A DNA stretch of 64,000 nucleotides from Gammaproteobacteria bacterium (GCA_029862045.1 JAOTYE010000016.1:1-64000), one strand, 5' to 3'. Shown: positions 42,422 to 52,279, counted from the stretch's first letter. The notes: generated from the letters alone by a model not told the origin. A program made the numbers and translations.

Positions 42422-45256
42422 CTAAGTCGCCTCGAGAATTTTCCCCTGCCGCTTCGCGTTCTCGTCGAAGCCATGCTGCCATTCGGAACGATGTTGCGCC
42501 GGAGCGACCTGCACGGCGGTAACCTTGTACTCAGGACAGTCCGTCGCCCAGTCGCTGTGTTCGGTCGTCACGACATTTGCGCCGGTTTCCGGGTTGTGGA
42601 ATGTCGTGTAGACAACCCCGGGTTGTACGCGCTCCGTGATCGTCGCCGTCAGCGTGATCTCGCCTTTGCGGCTCGCAAGGCCCACAAGGTCGCCTTCCTT
42701 GATGCCACGTAGCTCCGCGTCGCTCGGATGCACCTCGAGCAGGTCCGCGTTGTACCAAACCATATTGTCGGTGCGACGGGTCTGCGCGCCAACATTGTAT
42801 TGCGACAGTATGCGCCCGGTCGTAAGCAGTAACGGGAACTTACGATTGGTGCGTTCTTCGGTCGGCACATAATCGGTCTCGACGAACAAGCCCTTGCCAC
42901 GAACAAAATTCTCGATGTGCATTATTGGTGTGCCCAGCGGCGCTTTTTCGTTGCAGGGCCACTGCACGCTGCCGACGCGATCGAGGAACTCGAAGCTGAC
43001 GTTGTTGAATGTTGGTGTCAGCTCAGCGATCTCATCCATGATCTCGGCAGCGTTGTTGTATTTCATCGGGTAGCCAAGCGCGTTGGCGAGCTCCTGAGTA
43101 ATCATCCACTCATCCTTGCCCTGGCGCGCCTTCATAACAGGCCGTACGCGATTGATGCGACGCTCTGCGTTGATGAATGTGCCGTCCTTCTCGAGAAACG
43201 ACGTACCTGGCAGGAAAACGTGCGCAAACTTGGCCGTCTCGTTCAGGAACAGGTCCTGCACGACGACACACTCCATGCTGCCGAGTGCCGCTTCGACATG
43301 TAGCGTATTCGGGTCCGATTGCGCGAGGTCCTCGCCCTGAATATACATGCCCTTGTAGCGCCCGGCGCAGGCCTCGTCGAACATGTTCGGAATGCGAAAT
43401 CCTGGCTCAGGGTCAATCTCGACGCCCCAGTGCTTTTCAAAGCTGCCGCGAACCGCATCGTCCTGCACAGGGCGATAGCCGGGCAGTTCGTGCGGGAATG
43501 AGCCCATGTCGCAAGATCCCTGCACATTGTTCTGGCCGCGTAATGGATTGATGCCACGGCCTGAGAATCCGATGTTGCCGGTCGCCATCGCAAGATTGGC
43601 CATACCCATGACCATCGTCGAACCCTGGCTGTGCTCGGTCACGCCGAGTCCATAATAAATTGCGCCGTTCTCTGCACCGCCATATAGCCTTGCTGCGGCG
43701 CGGATGTCGGCAGCAGGGACACCAGAGATCAGTTCAACCTCTTCTGGCGAATTCTCGGGCTTGAGGATCATCGCTTTCCAGGCCGCGAAAGATTCCGTGT
43801 CGCAGCGCTCCCGGACATAGTCCTCGTCAACGAAGCCCTCGGATACGACGACATGGGCGAGTGCATTGATGATGGGCACGTTCGTGCCGGGCAGGAGCGG
43901 CAGGTGATAGTCGGCCTTGATGTGGGGCGATCTGACCAGGCCGATGCGGCGCGGATCGACGACGATCAACTTGGCGCCCTCACGCAGACGGCGTTTCATC
44001 TGTGACGCGAATACCGGGTGACCCTCAGTCGGGTTGGCGCCGATGACAATAATGACGTCGGCATCCATCACGCTGTCAAATGGTTGCGTACCGGCCGACG
44101 TACCGAGTGTGGTTTTCAGTCCATAGCCGGTGGGCGAATGACATACCCGCGCACAAGTATCGACGTTGTTGTTGCCCATGGCCGCACGTACGAGTTTCTG
44201 TACGACAAAAACCTCTTCGTTCGTACAGCGAGACGAAGTAATGCCACCAATGGACTTACGGCCATATTGTTTCTGGATTTCCTTGAAGCGTTTCGCGGCA
44301 AACTGAATCGCCTCGTCCCAGCCGACTTTGCGCCACGGTCCATTGATGTCATCGCGAATCAGCGGGTCCATGACACGATCGCGATGTGTCGAATAACCCC
44401 AGGCGAAACGTCCTTTGACGCAGCTATGACCATGATTCGCCTGACCGTCTTTATCGGGCGTCATGCGAACGACCTGATCGCCCTTCATCTCTGCAACGAA
44501 AGAACAGCCAACGCCACAATATGCACAAGTTGTCTTGACACTGTGTTCCGGCTGACCGTGATCGATGATGCTTTTTTCCATTAACGTCGCTGTCGGACAA
44601 GCGTCCACGCAGGCACCGCAGGAAACGCATTCTGAATCGAGAAAGGTCTCGCCGATGCTGGCAGATACCTTTGATTCAAAGCCGCGGCCTTCGATGGTCA
44701 GCGCGAACGTGCCCTGCACTTCGTCGCAGGCGCGCACACAGCGGGAACAAACGATGCATTTGCTCGCATCGAATGAAAAGTAGGGATTGCTGGAGTCTGT
44801 CTCAGCGTCAAGATGGTTTTCGCCATCGAAGCCGTAGCGAACCTCACGCAGTCCGACGGCACCGGCCACATCCTGCAACTCGCAGTCACCGTTTGCAGAA
44901 CAAGTCAAGCAGTCGAGCGGATGATCCGAGATATACAGCTCCATCACGTTGCGACGCAACGTCGCAATGGCCTCGGTTTGAGTCCGTATTTTCATGCCGG
45001 CTTCGACCGTCGTCGTGCAGGATGCCGGGTAGCCGTTGTGGCCCTCGACCTCGACGAGGCACATGCGGCATGAGCCGAACGGCTTCAGGCTGTCACTGGC
45101 ACAAAGACTCGGCACGTCGACGCCCGACTCGCGAGCAGCACGCAGAATACTGGTGCCGGCTTTCACCGTTGCCGGCAGCCCGTCGATTTCGATCTTTATG
45201 GTTGCGGCGGACGCCGCAGCCGGCGTGCCGAGATCGGCCTGTTTTACCTTGTTCAC
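42422..45256 (-). CDS. fdsA: NAD-dependent formate dehydrogenase, alpha subunit
   Basis: The 944-residue catalytic subunit oxidises formate to CO2 at a molybdopterin site. Cofactor sites in order: a [2Fe-2S] site (Cys52, 63, 66, 80); a His-Cys3 cluster (H-P-L-D-C-L-T-C...C, 112-125); two [4Fe-4S] sites at 167-220; a [4Fe-4S] site at 244-279 (CAYCGVGC...C); and the Mo ligand Cys372 in DTCARVCHSPTG. A cysteine, not selenocysteine, is used. It overlaps fdsB by 4 bp and is the last gene of the operon. Confidence 0.95.
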   Translation of the reverse strand: MNKVKQADLGTPAAASAATIKIEIDGLPATVKAGTSILRAARESGVDVPSLCASDSLKPFGSCRMCLVEVEGHNGYPASCTTTVEAGMKIRTQTEAIATLRRNVMELYISDHPLDCLTCSANGDCELQDVAGAVGLREVRYGFDGENHLDAETDSSNPYFSFDASKCIVCSRCVRACDEVQGTFALTIEGRGFESKVSASIGETFLDSECVSCGACVDACPTATLMEKSIIDHGQPEHSVKTTCAYCGVGCSFVAEMKGDQVVRMTPDKDGQANHGHSCVKGRFAWGYSTHRDRVMDPLIRDDINGPWRKVGWDEAIQFAAKRFKEIQKQYGRKSIGGITSSRCTNEEVFVVQKLVRAAMGNNNVDTCARVCHSPTGYGLKTTLGTSAGTQPFDSVMDADVIIVIGANPTEGHPVFASQMKRRLREGAKLIVVDPRRIGLVRSPHIKADYHLPLLPGTNVPIINALAHVVVSEGFVDEDYVRERCDTESFAAWKAMILKPENSPEEVELISGVPAADIRAAARLYGGAENGAIYYGLGVTEHSQGSTMVMGMANLAMATGNIGFSGRGINPLRGQNNVQGSCDMGSFPHELPGYRPVQDDAVRGSFEKHWGVEIDPEPGFRIPNMFDEACAGRYKGMYIQGEDLAQSDPNTLHVEAALGSMECVVVQDLFLNETAKFAHVFLPGTSFLEKDGTFINAERRINRVRPVMKARQGKDEWMITQELANALGYPMKYNNAAEIMDEIAELTPTFNNVSFEFLDRVGSVQWPCNEKAPLGTPIMHIENFVRGKGLFVETDYVPTEERTNRKFPLLLTTGRILSQYNVGAQTRRTDNMVWYNADLLEVHPSDAELRGIKEGDLVGLASRKGEITLTATITERVQPGVVYTTFHNPETGANVVTTEHSDWATDCPEYKVTAVQVAPAQHRSEWQHGFDENAKRQGKILEAT

Positions 45257-46806
45257 TGGTCAGCCCCCTGGGCGGACGCAAAATCCTCTGCGAAATATTT
45301 TAGAACACTCCGTACCGGATAGGGCGTCATTCCGCCCATTGCACATAATGAGGCGTCCTCCATCGTGGCGCACAACTCGACCAGCAAATCGTAGTTCTGT
45401 TCGCGCTCAACCCCAGCAATCATGCGGTCTATGACCTCTACGCCGCGAGTAGAGCCGATACGGCAGGGCGTGCATTTGCCGCAGGATTCGATGGCGCAAA
45501 ACTCCATCGCGAAGCGCGCCTGGTGCGCCATGTTGGCTGAATCGTCGAAGACGACAACGCCGCCGTGGCCGATCATTGCGCCGATTTCGGTAAATGCCTC
45601 GTAATCGAGCGGCGTGTCGAGTTGGTCCGCGGTCAGGTAAGCGCCCAATGGTCCGCCAATTTGCACCGCCTTTAACGGCCGGCCGCTCGCCGTGCCACCG
45701 CCCCAGTCATCGATCAGTTCGCGAACCGTGATACCGAACGCTTTTTCGACCAGGCCGCCGCGCTTGATATTGCCGGCAAGCTGAAACGCCAGTGTGCCAG
45801 TCGAGCGATTGACGCCGAACGAGGCGTATTTCTCTCCGCCGAGGTTGATGATGTTAGCGACCGACGCCAACGTGACGACGTTGTTAACGACGGTTGGTGC
45901 ACCGAACAGTCCGCTAATTGCCGGTAGCGGCGGCTTAAAACGAACAACTCCCGCTTTTCCCTCGAGGCTCTCGAGCATCGCGGTTTCTTCACCACAGACA
46001 TAGGAACCGGCACCGATATGCAATTCGATGTCGAAATCAAAACCGCTGTCCTGAATATTCTCGCCGAGCCAGCCTGTTTCGCGTGCCAGATCGATCGCGC
46101 GGGACAAAATCAGGCGTGCCAGGGGATACTCGGAGCGCAAGTAGATGTAGCCGCGGCTTGCACCAACGGCGAAGCCCGCAATCAGCATGCTTTCGATCAG
46201 GCCGAGCGGGTCGCCCTCCATCAGGATGCGATCGGAAAACGTGCCGCTATCGCCTTCGTCCGCGTTACAGGCGATGTACTTTTGATCACCTTCAGCGCCG
46301 GCCACCGTTTGCCACTTGATGCCCGCAGGGAAGCCGGCGCCACCGCGGCCGCGCAGTCCCGAGGTCTTTACCGCCTCGATAACCGCGTCCGCGCCCATCT
46401 CGAACGCTTTTTCGAGTGCTGCGAAACCTTTATGCGCCCTGAAGTCCTCAATTGACAGCGGATCGATCAGTCCGCAGCGCCAGAACGTCCAGCGGTCCTG
46501 ATTGATCAGGTAATCAATATCCATAATCGGGCCAATGCGCCGTTCATGATCGCCGTCTGTTAGCAATCCTGAGGCAAACATGTCGGCAACATCGCCGGCC
46601 GCTACGTTGCCGTAGGCAATCCGCTTGTCGTCGACCAGGACTTCGACGAGTGGCTCGAGCCAGGTTGCGCCCCATGAGCCGTTCCGTATCAATTCAATGC
46701 GTGCACCCGATTCTTTCGCCTGGCGCGCGATTTCGATCGCGACATCATCGGCGCCCACGGATACGGCCGCGGTCTCGCGAGGCACGTAGATCTTTGTTGC
46801 CGTCAT
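45253..46806 (-). CDS. fdsB: NAD-dependent formate dehydrogenase, beta subunit (NuoF-like)
   Basis: A 517-residue subunit that carries FMN, a [4Fe-4S] cluster and the NAD site. The N-terminal 100 residues form a thioredoxin-like domain; GRGGAGFPAGIKW near 150 and the YVCGEETAMLESLEG block bind FMN/NAD; the cluster ligands are in ESCGKCTPCRIGSTRG near 435. It shares a base with fdsG and overlaps fdsA by 4 bp, giving the usual fdsG-fdsB-fdsA order. Confidence 0.95.
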   Translation of the reverse strand: MTATKIYVPRETAAVSVGADDVAIEIARQAKESGARIELIRNGSWGATWLEPLVEVLVDDKRIAYGNVAAGDVADMFASGLLTDGDHERRIGPIMDIDYLINQDRWTFWRCGLIDPLSIEDFRAHKGFAALEKAFEMGADAVIEAVKTSGLRGRGGAGFPAGIKWQTVAGAEGDQKYIACNADEGDSGTFSDRILMEGDPLGLIESMLIAGFAVGASRGYIYLRSEYPLARLILSRAIDLARETGWLGENIQDSGFDFDIELHIGAGSYVCGEETAMLESLEGKAGVVRFKPPLPAISGLFGAPTVVNNVVTLASVANIINLGGEKYASFGVNRSTGTLAFQLAGNIKRGGLVEKAFGITVRELIDDWGGGTASGRPLKAVQIGGPLGAYLTADQLDTPLDYEAFTEIGAMIGHGGVVVFDDSANMAHQARFAMEFCAIESCGKCTPCRIGSTRGVEVIDRMIAGVEREQNYDLLVELCATMEDASLCAMGGMTPYPVRSVLKYFAEDFASAQGADQ

Positions 46807-47276
46807 CAGTTTGATTTCCCTAATGATGAGACGATCTCGTCAAAGCGTTGTGCGGTTACGCGACCGAACGTCTTGCCGTCGACCATGACTGCAGGCGAGC
46901 AAGCACAGTTGCCCAGGCAGTACACCGGTTCGAGAGTTACCTGATCGGTGTTGCCATGCATTTTGACGCCGAGCGATTTCTCAGCATGTGCGGAGAGTTC
47001 GCGGCTGCCCATGGCCTGGCAGGACTCGGCCTCGCAGACCTTGATGACATGCTTGCCGGGCGGCGATGTGCGGAAGTCATGGTAGTAGCTGACGACCCCG
47101 TGGACCTCGGCGCGTGACAGGTTGAGTTCTTCAGCCAGTTGTCGAATCGCGTCTTCCGATATCCAGCCAAAGCGCTCGACGAATGCATTCAGGATCTGTA
47201 CAAGCATCTCGGCTCGCGCTTCGAAGCTCGCGACGATGTTACTTGCAACCTGTTTGTCATAGGTCTCAGTTGTCAT
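46806..47276 (-). CDS. fdsG: NAD-dependent formate dehydrogenase, gamma subunit (NuoE-like)
   Basis: The 156-residue thioredoxin-fold subunit binds one [2Fe-2S] cluster. Ligand cysteines are in CEAESCQAMGS and in CLGNCACSP. The N-terminal helical segment FVERFGWISEDAIRQLAEELN is typical of the NuoE family. It follows fdhD with an 11-bp overlap and precedes fdsB with a 1-bp overlap. Confidence 0.94.
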   Translation of the reverse strand: MTTETYDKQVASNIVASFEARAEMLVQILNAFVERFGWISEDAIRQLAEELNLSRAEVHGVVSYYHDFRTSPPGKHVIKVCEAESCQAMGSRELSAHAEKSLGVKMHGNTDQVTLEPVYCLGNCACSPAVMVDGKTFGRVTAQRFDEIVSSLGKSN

Positions 47277-48117
47277 GTGTTATCCGTTGTTCGCCTGCGT
47301 AAATATTAAACGTGTCGCCACGCAGAAATCCAACGAGCGTCATGTCGAATTCCTTGGCCAGCTGTACAGCGAGACTCGATGGCGCGCTCACTGCCGCCAG
47401 CAAGGGCATACCTGCAACGAGCGCCTTTTGCATCAGCTCGAAGCTCGCGCGCCCGGACACGATAAGTCCGAGGTCACTGGCAGGCAATTGCTGCTGCAGT
47501 AGCAGTGAGCCGACGACCTTATCGACAGCATTGTGCCGGCCAACGTCTTCCATTGTCACGATCAGGTCGCCGTTGCAATTGAAAACGGCGGCTGCGTGCA
47601 AACCTCCGGTCTTGTCGAAGGTCGTCTGCGACTCGCGAAGCTTGTCCGGGACCGCGGTCAGCGTGTCTTTGTCAAATGTCGTAGTGTTGTCGCGCAGCGA
47701 CGCAACGCCGACGACCCGCAATGCGTCAAGCGATGTCTTGCCACAAACGCCACAGCTGGATGTTGTATAAAAGTGCCGCTGTAGCCGGCCGAGGTCAACG
47801 CTTACATCGGGCTCAAGCTCGACGCGCACGACATTATGATTGCCGCTGTCGGGGGCGGGCGGCCCACAAAGTTCGATGGACGCGATGTCACTCGCACGCT
47901 GAACAATCGATTCGCTACAAAGAAACCCGGCCGCAAGTTCGTTGTCGTTGCCGGGTGTGCGCATCGTGATGGAAATGCTGCGCGTCGCCCGCCCGTCCGG
48001 CGTCGAGTATCCAAGGCGAATCTCGAGCGGCTCCTCGACAGCAACGCTGTCGGCATGTGCGTGCCGCTGGCCGTTGCTGACCTTGCTGACATCGACTGCG
48101 TGACTGCTTCCAGCCAT
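47266..48117 (-). CDS. fdhD: Formate dehydrogenase accessory sulfurtransferase FdhD
   Basis: The 283-residue protein delivers sulfur from a cysteine desulfurase to the molybdenum cofactor of formate dehydrogenase. The sulfur-transfer pair Cys122/Cys125 lies in SCGVCGKTS; the EDVGRHNAVDKVVG and VSGRASFELMQKA blocks are conserved. The ATG at 48117 is preferred because the longer frame enters the next gene. It is first in the fds operon, so cofactor sulfuration and enzyme are made together. Confidence 0.94.
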   Translation of the reverse strand: MAGSSHAVDVSKVSNGQRHAHADSVAVEEPLEIRLGYSTPDGRATRSISITMRTPGNDNELAAGFLCSESIVQRASDIASIELCGPPAPDSGNHNVVRVELEPDVSVDLGRLQRHFYTTSSCGVCGKTSLDALRVVGVASLRDNTTTFDKDTLTAVPDKLRESQTTFDKTGGLHAAAVFNCNGDLIVTMEDVGRHNAVDKVVGSLLLQQQLPASDLGLIVSGRASFELMQKALVAGMPLLAAVSAPSSLAVQLAKEFDMTLVGFLRGDTFNIYAGEQRITHDN

Positions 48118-48130
48118 GTTGATAAAGCCG

Positions 48131-49588
48131 TTATTTGCCGGGTCCGCCAGTATATCGCTGCGCCGTAAGCGCCGCCCGGATTTCCGCCAGTTCTGTGTCG
48201 CTCCGCAGACGGACTTCACCGTCGTCGACAGCGACGCCCAGCTGCCCGAGCAATGGTCGGACGTTCGGGAATCCCGCGGCGTCCGCGTATTGCCGATACA
48301 AGTTCATGAACAGGGGCAGCTCGAGGAACGAGTCGAATGTTGTGAACAGTTCCGCTCCCGACCAGGTTCGCTGCGACGGCAAACAGCAACGCTGAAACTG
48401 ATCGAGAACCGTATCGAGAGACTCTTTGCCGTGCGATCGTTGCCGTAATTCGACATCCGCCATCAATGCCAATGCTGCGCCACTCCAGTAGATTTTCATT
48501 CGACTATTGCGCTCGTCACCGCTCGCCGCTGCATTCGGTGACAGGCCGGGGACGGATTCGCGCCCGCGTTCGAGGCCGTCATACAGCTTTTGCCAAGCGT
48601 AATTTTCCGTGTAACGTCCGGCACGTGCGAGCAACACGTTCTGGTAATACTGCGCAAATCCTTCCCCTATCCAGCGCTGTTCTGCGCGCAGATACGGCAA
48701 CATCATGTGAGACAGCTCATGCGTGGCTGTCCAGTCTTCGTAAAACGACTGCATCGGTTGCTGCGAATCGATCAGCAATTCGACTGTCTCACCGCCGTCA
48801 CGAACAACACGGCCGAACAACACGGGCGAATCGCTCGGCCACGGAGTATTGCCGATCGGGAAGACAACGATGCGGGCCGCTGGATTCGGAAAACGCCCGT
48901 AGGCGAGCGTGATGTTGTATGCCGTCTCCTGAATCCAGTCAACGATCGGCGCTGCATCAATGTCTTCTGCAACGCGCAGTAACTCGATTCTCAGGTCTGT
49001 GCCTGCGATGTTTGCAACAGAAGAGTCGAAGTGACCGAAAATCGCGATTGCGCTACCGCTCTGGGGCGAAGCGTTGAGTAGGTAAGCATTATCGGTGGTC
49101 TTAATCGGCCGCCATGGCACTGAGACCTGCACGTCATTCGGCAACCGAAACTGCACGCGAATCTCATCGTCGCCACCGAGACGAGGCCGCCACATCCAAA
49201 CCGTCGGCGTGACGAGAAAATTGGAAGCGTGCAACAAGTCGTTGCGCTGATCTGCTTGTGCCGCGCTGCGCAGATCGACTGCATAACTCAGACAGCGAAT
49301 GCCGTTGCCCGATATCGTCAAGCGCCGGCCGCGATTACTGATCTGATCACCGTTATCGCAGTCGCGCGCATCAAGCAGAAAACGTCCGGCGTCGCGTGAT
49401 CGGGCCGAAATCGCATTCGCGGGCGCCGCGAATCGTGCAACGACCTCCATGCGGCTTAATGCCGCATCCACTTCGATGGTATAGATGTGGATTGCCGCCG
49501 ATGCAGGTGACGCGATGCCGATCAGGGCAACACACAGCACGCCGATAAACACAGCCTGTCGGCGTTTCTGAATGATAATCGTTCTCAA
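48131..49588 (-). CDS. Secreted gluzincin-type metallopeptidase-like protein
   Basis: A 485-residue protein with a signal peptide (about 1-32, ending SPASA). The zinc site HELSH (HExxH) lies near residue 290 and is followed by WIGEGFAQYYQ, whose Glu would be the third ligand, as in M1/M61 peptidases. The N-terminal half is beta-rich and lacks a recognised name; an unusual CRQ-free C-terminal region has a paired cysteine (RCCLPSQ). It would act in the periplasm or outside. It stops 13 bp before the fdhD start but is probably a separate function. Confidence 0.75.
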   Translation of the reverse strand: MRTIIIQKRRQAVFIGVLCVALIGIASPASAAIHIYTIEVDAALSRMEVVARFAAPANAISARSRDAGRFLLDARDCDNGDQISNRGRRLTISGNGIRCLSYAVDLRSAAQADQRNDLLHASNFLVTPTVWMWRPRLGGDDEIRVQFRLPNDVQVSVPWRPIKTTDNAYLLNASPQSGSAIAIFGHFDSSVANIAGTDLRIELLRVAEDIDAAPIVDWIQETAYNITLAYGRFPNPAARIVVFPIGNTPWPSDSPVLFGRVVRDGGETVELLIDSQQPMQSFYEDWTATHELSHMMLPYLRAEQRWIGEGFAQYYQNVLLARAGRYTENYAWQKLYDGLERGRESVPGLSPNAAASGDERNSRMKIYWSGAALALMADVELRQRSHGKESLDTVLDQFQRCCLPSQRTWSGAELFTTFDSFLELPLFMNLYRQYADAAGFPNVRPLLGQLGVAVDDGEVRLRSDTELAEIRAALTAQRYTGGPGK

Positions 49589-49739
49589 CTAGCCCGCCGG
49601 TACGTCGGGCAGGTAAGCGTCGTTATGCCACCGTTCATAAAACATCGTCTACAATTGCGTCGCAGTTTGGTCATTATCGTTTAGAATGCTTGGCCCCGGA
49701 TACGTTCCGGGCAAGCCACAGATATCGAAGGAGACTCCG

Positions 49740-50063
49740 TTGAGCAAGATCGCACGCCGTAAGTTTATTCAATTGTCAGCCGTAGCCGTTGCAGGTTGCC
49801 TGGCCAACCCCGGCCGCAGGGCGTTCGCAGAGGATTTGCCGCAGCTTGCTACAGACGATGCAATGGCCAATGCCATGAGGTACACGCACGACGCGAGCAC
49901 TGTAGATCCTGCGACGCGCACCAATCCCGCGGCTGATCAGACTTGCGCTAACTGCGCGCTGATTCAGGGCAACGATGGCGATGAGTGGCGTCCGTGCCAG
50001 ATCTTCCCGGGCAAGGCCGTGAATGCCAAAGGCTGGTGTTCGGTCTGGGCACCGCAGGCCTAG
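49740..50063 (+). CDS. High-potential iron-sulfur protein (HiPIP), Tat-exported
   Basis: A 107-residue precursor with a Tat signal (ARRKFIQLSA) and a mature HiPIP of about 75 residues. The four cluster cysteines are Cys69, 72, 86 and 100 in the exact HiPIP spacing (CxxC, x13, C, x13, C). It carries electrons in the periplasm, commonly between the bc1 complex and an oxidase or reaction centre. The TTG start at 49740 has AAGGAGA 5 bp upstream. A strong terminator follows, so it is probably transcribed alone. Confidence 0.93.
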   Translation: MSKIARRKFIQLSAVAVAGCLANPGRRAFAEDLPQLATDDAMANAMRYTHDASTVDPATRTNPAADQTCANCALIQGNDGDEWRPCQIFPGKAVNAKGWCSVWAPQA

Positions 50064-50085
50064 TAGCATTTGTGATGAAAAACAC

Positions 50086-50112
50086 AACGCCGGCGCTGGC
50101 GCCGGCGTTTTT
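50086..50112 (+). terminator. Rho-independent terminator after the HiPIP gene
   Basis: A perfect 10-bp GC-rich stem (AACGCCGGCG at 50086-50095 with CGCCGGCGTT at 50100-50109), a 4-nt loop and a run of five T at 50108-50112 form a classic intrinsic terminator 22 bp downstream of the HiPIP stop. The A-rich run upstream could also let it work leftward. This contrasts with the conserved-loop hairpins elsewhere, which have no T-tract. Confidence 0.93.
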
Positions 50113-50117
50113 CGTTC

Positions 50118-50981
50118 ATGACTGAAGCACGCATCCAGCATTTCTACGACGAGCCAAGTGGGACGTTGAGCTATGTCGTTGCCGACGAACGCAGTGGGCA
50201 CGCCGCCATAATCGATCCGGTTGTCGGGTACTCGACGGTCTCCGGCAGGATTGACGCCAGCCCGTCCGACGTCGTCATCGAGTATGTTCATAGAGAGAAA
50301 TTGGGCCTCGAGTGGATTCTGGAGACGCATGCGCATGCTGACCACCTGACAGGTGCGCAGTACATAAAGTCGCAACTGGGCGGCGCCGTCGCCATCGGCG
50401 ACGGAATTCGACAAGTGCAGGCGCACTTCGGTCCGGTGTTCAATCTTGGGCCACCGTTTGCGGCCGATGGACACCAATTCGACAGGCTTTTCTCTGACGG
50501 CGATACATTTCAGATCGGCGAGCTTAATTGCGAAGTCATCGCGACGCCTGGCCATACTAACGATAGTGTGAGCTACAAGATTGGCTCGGCTGTATTTGTC
50601 GGCGACAGCATGTTCATGCCCGACTTCGGTACGGCACGCTGCGATTTTCCAGGTGGCGATGCGGAACTGTTGTACGACTCAATCCAGCGAGTCTTGTCCC
50701 TGCCGGCTGATACGCGCCTCTTCATGTGCCATGACTACATGCCTGGCGGGCGCGAGCTGCGTTGGGAGTGTTCGGTCGCCGAACAACGCGCAGAAAATAT
50801 TCACCTGAGAGAAAACGCCAGCAAGTCCGCGTTCACGAGCATGCGTACAGAACGCGATGCATCGCTCAATCTGCCGGCGTTGATTGTGCCGGCAATTCAG
50901 GTCAACATTCGAGCGGGACATTTGCCCGATGCCGAAGATAACGACATCGCGTATATCAAGACTCCCATCGACACACTGTAA
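50118..50981 (+). CDS. MBL-fold hydrolase, persulfide dioxygenase (ETHE1)-like
   Basis: The 287-residue metallo-beta-lactamase-fold protein has the metal motif ETHAHADHLTGAQ near residue 73, a second histidine in TPGHTNDSVSY, an aspartate in FVGDSMFMPDFG and the last histidine in CHDYMPGGREL. The pattern matches the Blh/ETHE1 group of persulfide dioxygenases that oxidise glutathione persulfide to sulfite with one iron. A general glyoxalase II role is less likely. Confidence 0.85.
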   Translation: MTEARIQHFYDEPSGTLSYVVADERSGHAAIIDPVVGYSTVSGRIDASPSDVVIEYVHREKLGLEWILETHAHADHLTGAQYIKSQLGGAVAIGDGIRQVQAHFGPVFNLGPPFAADGHQFDRLFSDGDTFQIGELNCEVIATPGHTNDSVSYKIGSAVFVGDSMFMPDFGTARCDFPGGDAELLYDSIQRVLSLPADTRLFMCHDYMPGGRELRWECSVAEQRAENIHLRENASKSAFTSMRTERDASLNLPALIVPAIQVNIRAGHLPDAEDNDIAYIKTPIDTL

Positions 50982-51004
50982 CCGACCCGAGGGGGAGACC
51001 TGAC

Positions 51005-52189
51005 TTGTTCGAATCGCTACAGGCAATGCCGGCGGACGCTATTCTCGGGTTGATCGCTGAGCACAGGGACGACCCACGTGCCAACAAGATTGATCTTGGC
51101 GTTGGCGTCTATCGTAATGCTGCGGGCGAGACGCCCGTTCTCGCAACCGTGAAAAAGGCAGAGCGAATACTCCTGGAAACCCAGTGCAGCAAGGCCTACC
51201 TCGGTACCGCGGGCGATCCGGCGTTCAATACTGCAATGCAGGCGATGATGTTTGCAGATGCCGTGCCGGATGAAAGGCTCATGACCATTCAGACGCCGGG
51301 CGGCTCCGGCTCCCTGCGAGTCGCCGCGGGTCTGTTGCTTCGCGCGCGGCAAAATACGACTGTGTGGGTCAGCGACCCGACCTGGAGTAATCATGTGCCG
51401 CTTTTGGGCGGTGCGGGACTGGCGCTCAAGCCGTATCCGTACTACGACAGCGACAAGCACATTGTTCAGATGGACGCGATGCTTGAGACATTACGTGCAG
51501 CACCGCAAGGCGACGTCGTGCTGTTGCATGCCTGCTGCCACAACCCCTCTGGGCTCGATCCGTCTGATGATGACTGGCGAGCGATCGCCGAGGTTATTGT
51601 CGAGCGCGAACTCGTGCCGTTCATTGATTCGGCGTATCAGGGTTTCGCACGCAGTATCGATGATGACGCGTTCGCGATCAGACACCTGGCCGAATTAGTG
51701 CCTGAGATGATCGTTTCGAACTCGTGTTCGAAAAATTTCGGCTTATACCGCGACCGCGTCGGCACGGTATCATTGCTTGCGGCCAATGCAGTTACGGCCG
51801 AGGTGGTTTCCAGTCAAGCCAATAGTTATGTGCGGACGCTGTACTCGATACCACCCGACCATGGTGCAGCTGTCGTCAGTATGATTCTCCATGACGAAGC
51901 GCTGCGGGCGGAGTGGCTTGCGGAACTCGACGACATGCGGATTCGACTGCAGGGCATGCGAGCATTGCTCAACGATGCGCTCGCCGAGAAAGTCCCCGAG
52001 CGTGATTTTTCCCACCTCGTACATGCGAATGGCATGTTTTGCTTCCTCGGCATTACCGCCGAACAGGTCGCGAGGCTAAAGAAAGACTTCGGCATCTATA
52101 TGGTCGACTCGAGCCGCATCAATGTGGCCGGCATTACGCAGGAAAACGTCGACTACCTGGCCGACTCCATCGCAAGCGTGCTGAGTTGA
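51005..52189 (+). CDS. Aromatic/aspartate aminotransferase (class I, TyrB/AspC-like)
   Basis: A 394-residue PLP enzyme. The start segment (MFESLQAMPADAILGLIAEHRDD) and KIDLGVGVYRNAAGETPVL are typical of the AspC/TyrB branch, and the PLP lysine lies in SCSKNFGLYRDRVG near residue 242. It transfers amino groups between aspartate or aromatic amino acids and 2-oxoglutarate. The TTG start at 51005 follows GAGGGGGAG. Its 3' end is followed by hairpin copy C. Confidence 0.92.
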   Translation: MFESLQAMPADAILGLIAEHRDDPRANKIDLGVGVYRNAAGETPVLATVKKAERILLETQCSKAYLGTAGDPAFNTAMQAMMFADAVPDERLMTIQTPGGSGSLRVAAGLLLRARQNTTVWVSDPTWSNHVPLLGGAGLALKPYPYYDSDKHIVQMDAMLETLRAAPQGDVVLLHACCHNPSGLDPSDDDWRAIAEVIVERELVPFIDSAYQGFARSIDDDAFAIRHLAELVPEMIVSNSCSKNFGLYRDRVGTVSLLAANAVTAEVVSSQANSYVRTLYSIPPDHGAAVVSMILHDEALRAEWLAELDDMRIRLQGMRALLNDALAEKVPERDFSHLVHANGMFCFLGITAEQVARLKKDFGIYMVDSSRINVAGITQENVDYLADSIASVLS

Positions 52190-52194
52190 TTGCA

Positions 52195-52279
52195 GGGCCC
52201 GTGGGCGAGACGTTTCTTACCGGAAGTAAAGCGCAGCGCAGCGAGCCATGACGGGGAGAAATGTGTCGCCCGCGGGCCG
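52195..52279 (+). repeat. Conserved-loop intergenic hairpin, copy C
   Basis: An 85-nt element: arms 52195-52221 and 52253-52279 around a 31-nt loop at 52222-52252 that starts GGAAGTAAAGCGCAGCG and ends GAGCCATGAC. Across the 27 arm positions I count 21 Watson-Crick pairs and 3 G-U pairs when read as plus-strand RNA; the same three would be A-C mismatches on the other strand. It lies between the convergent aminotransferase (ends 52189) and the membrane protein gene (ends 52285). Confidence 0.9.
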
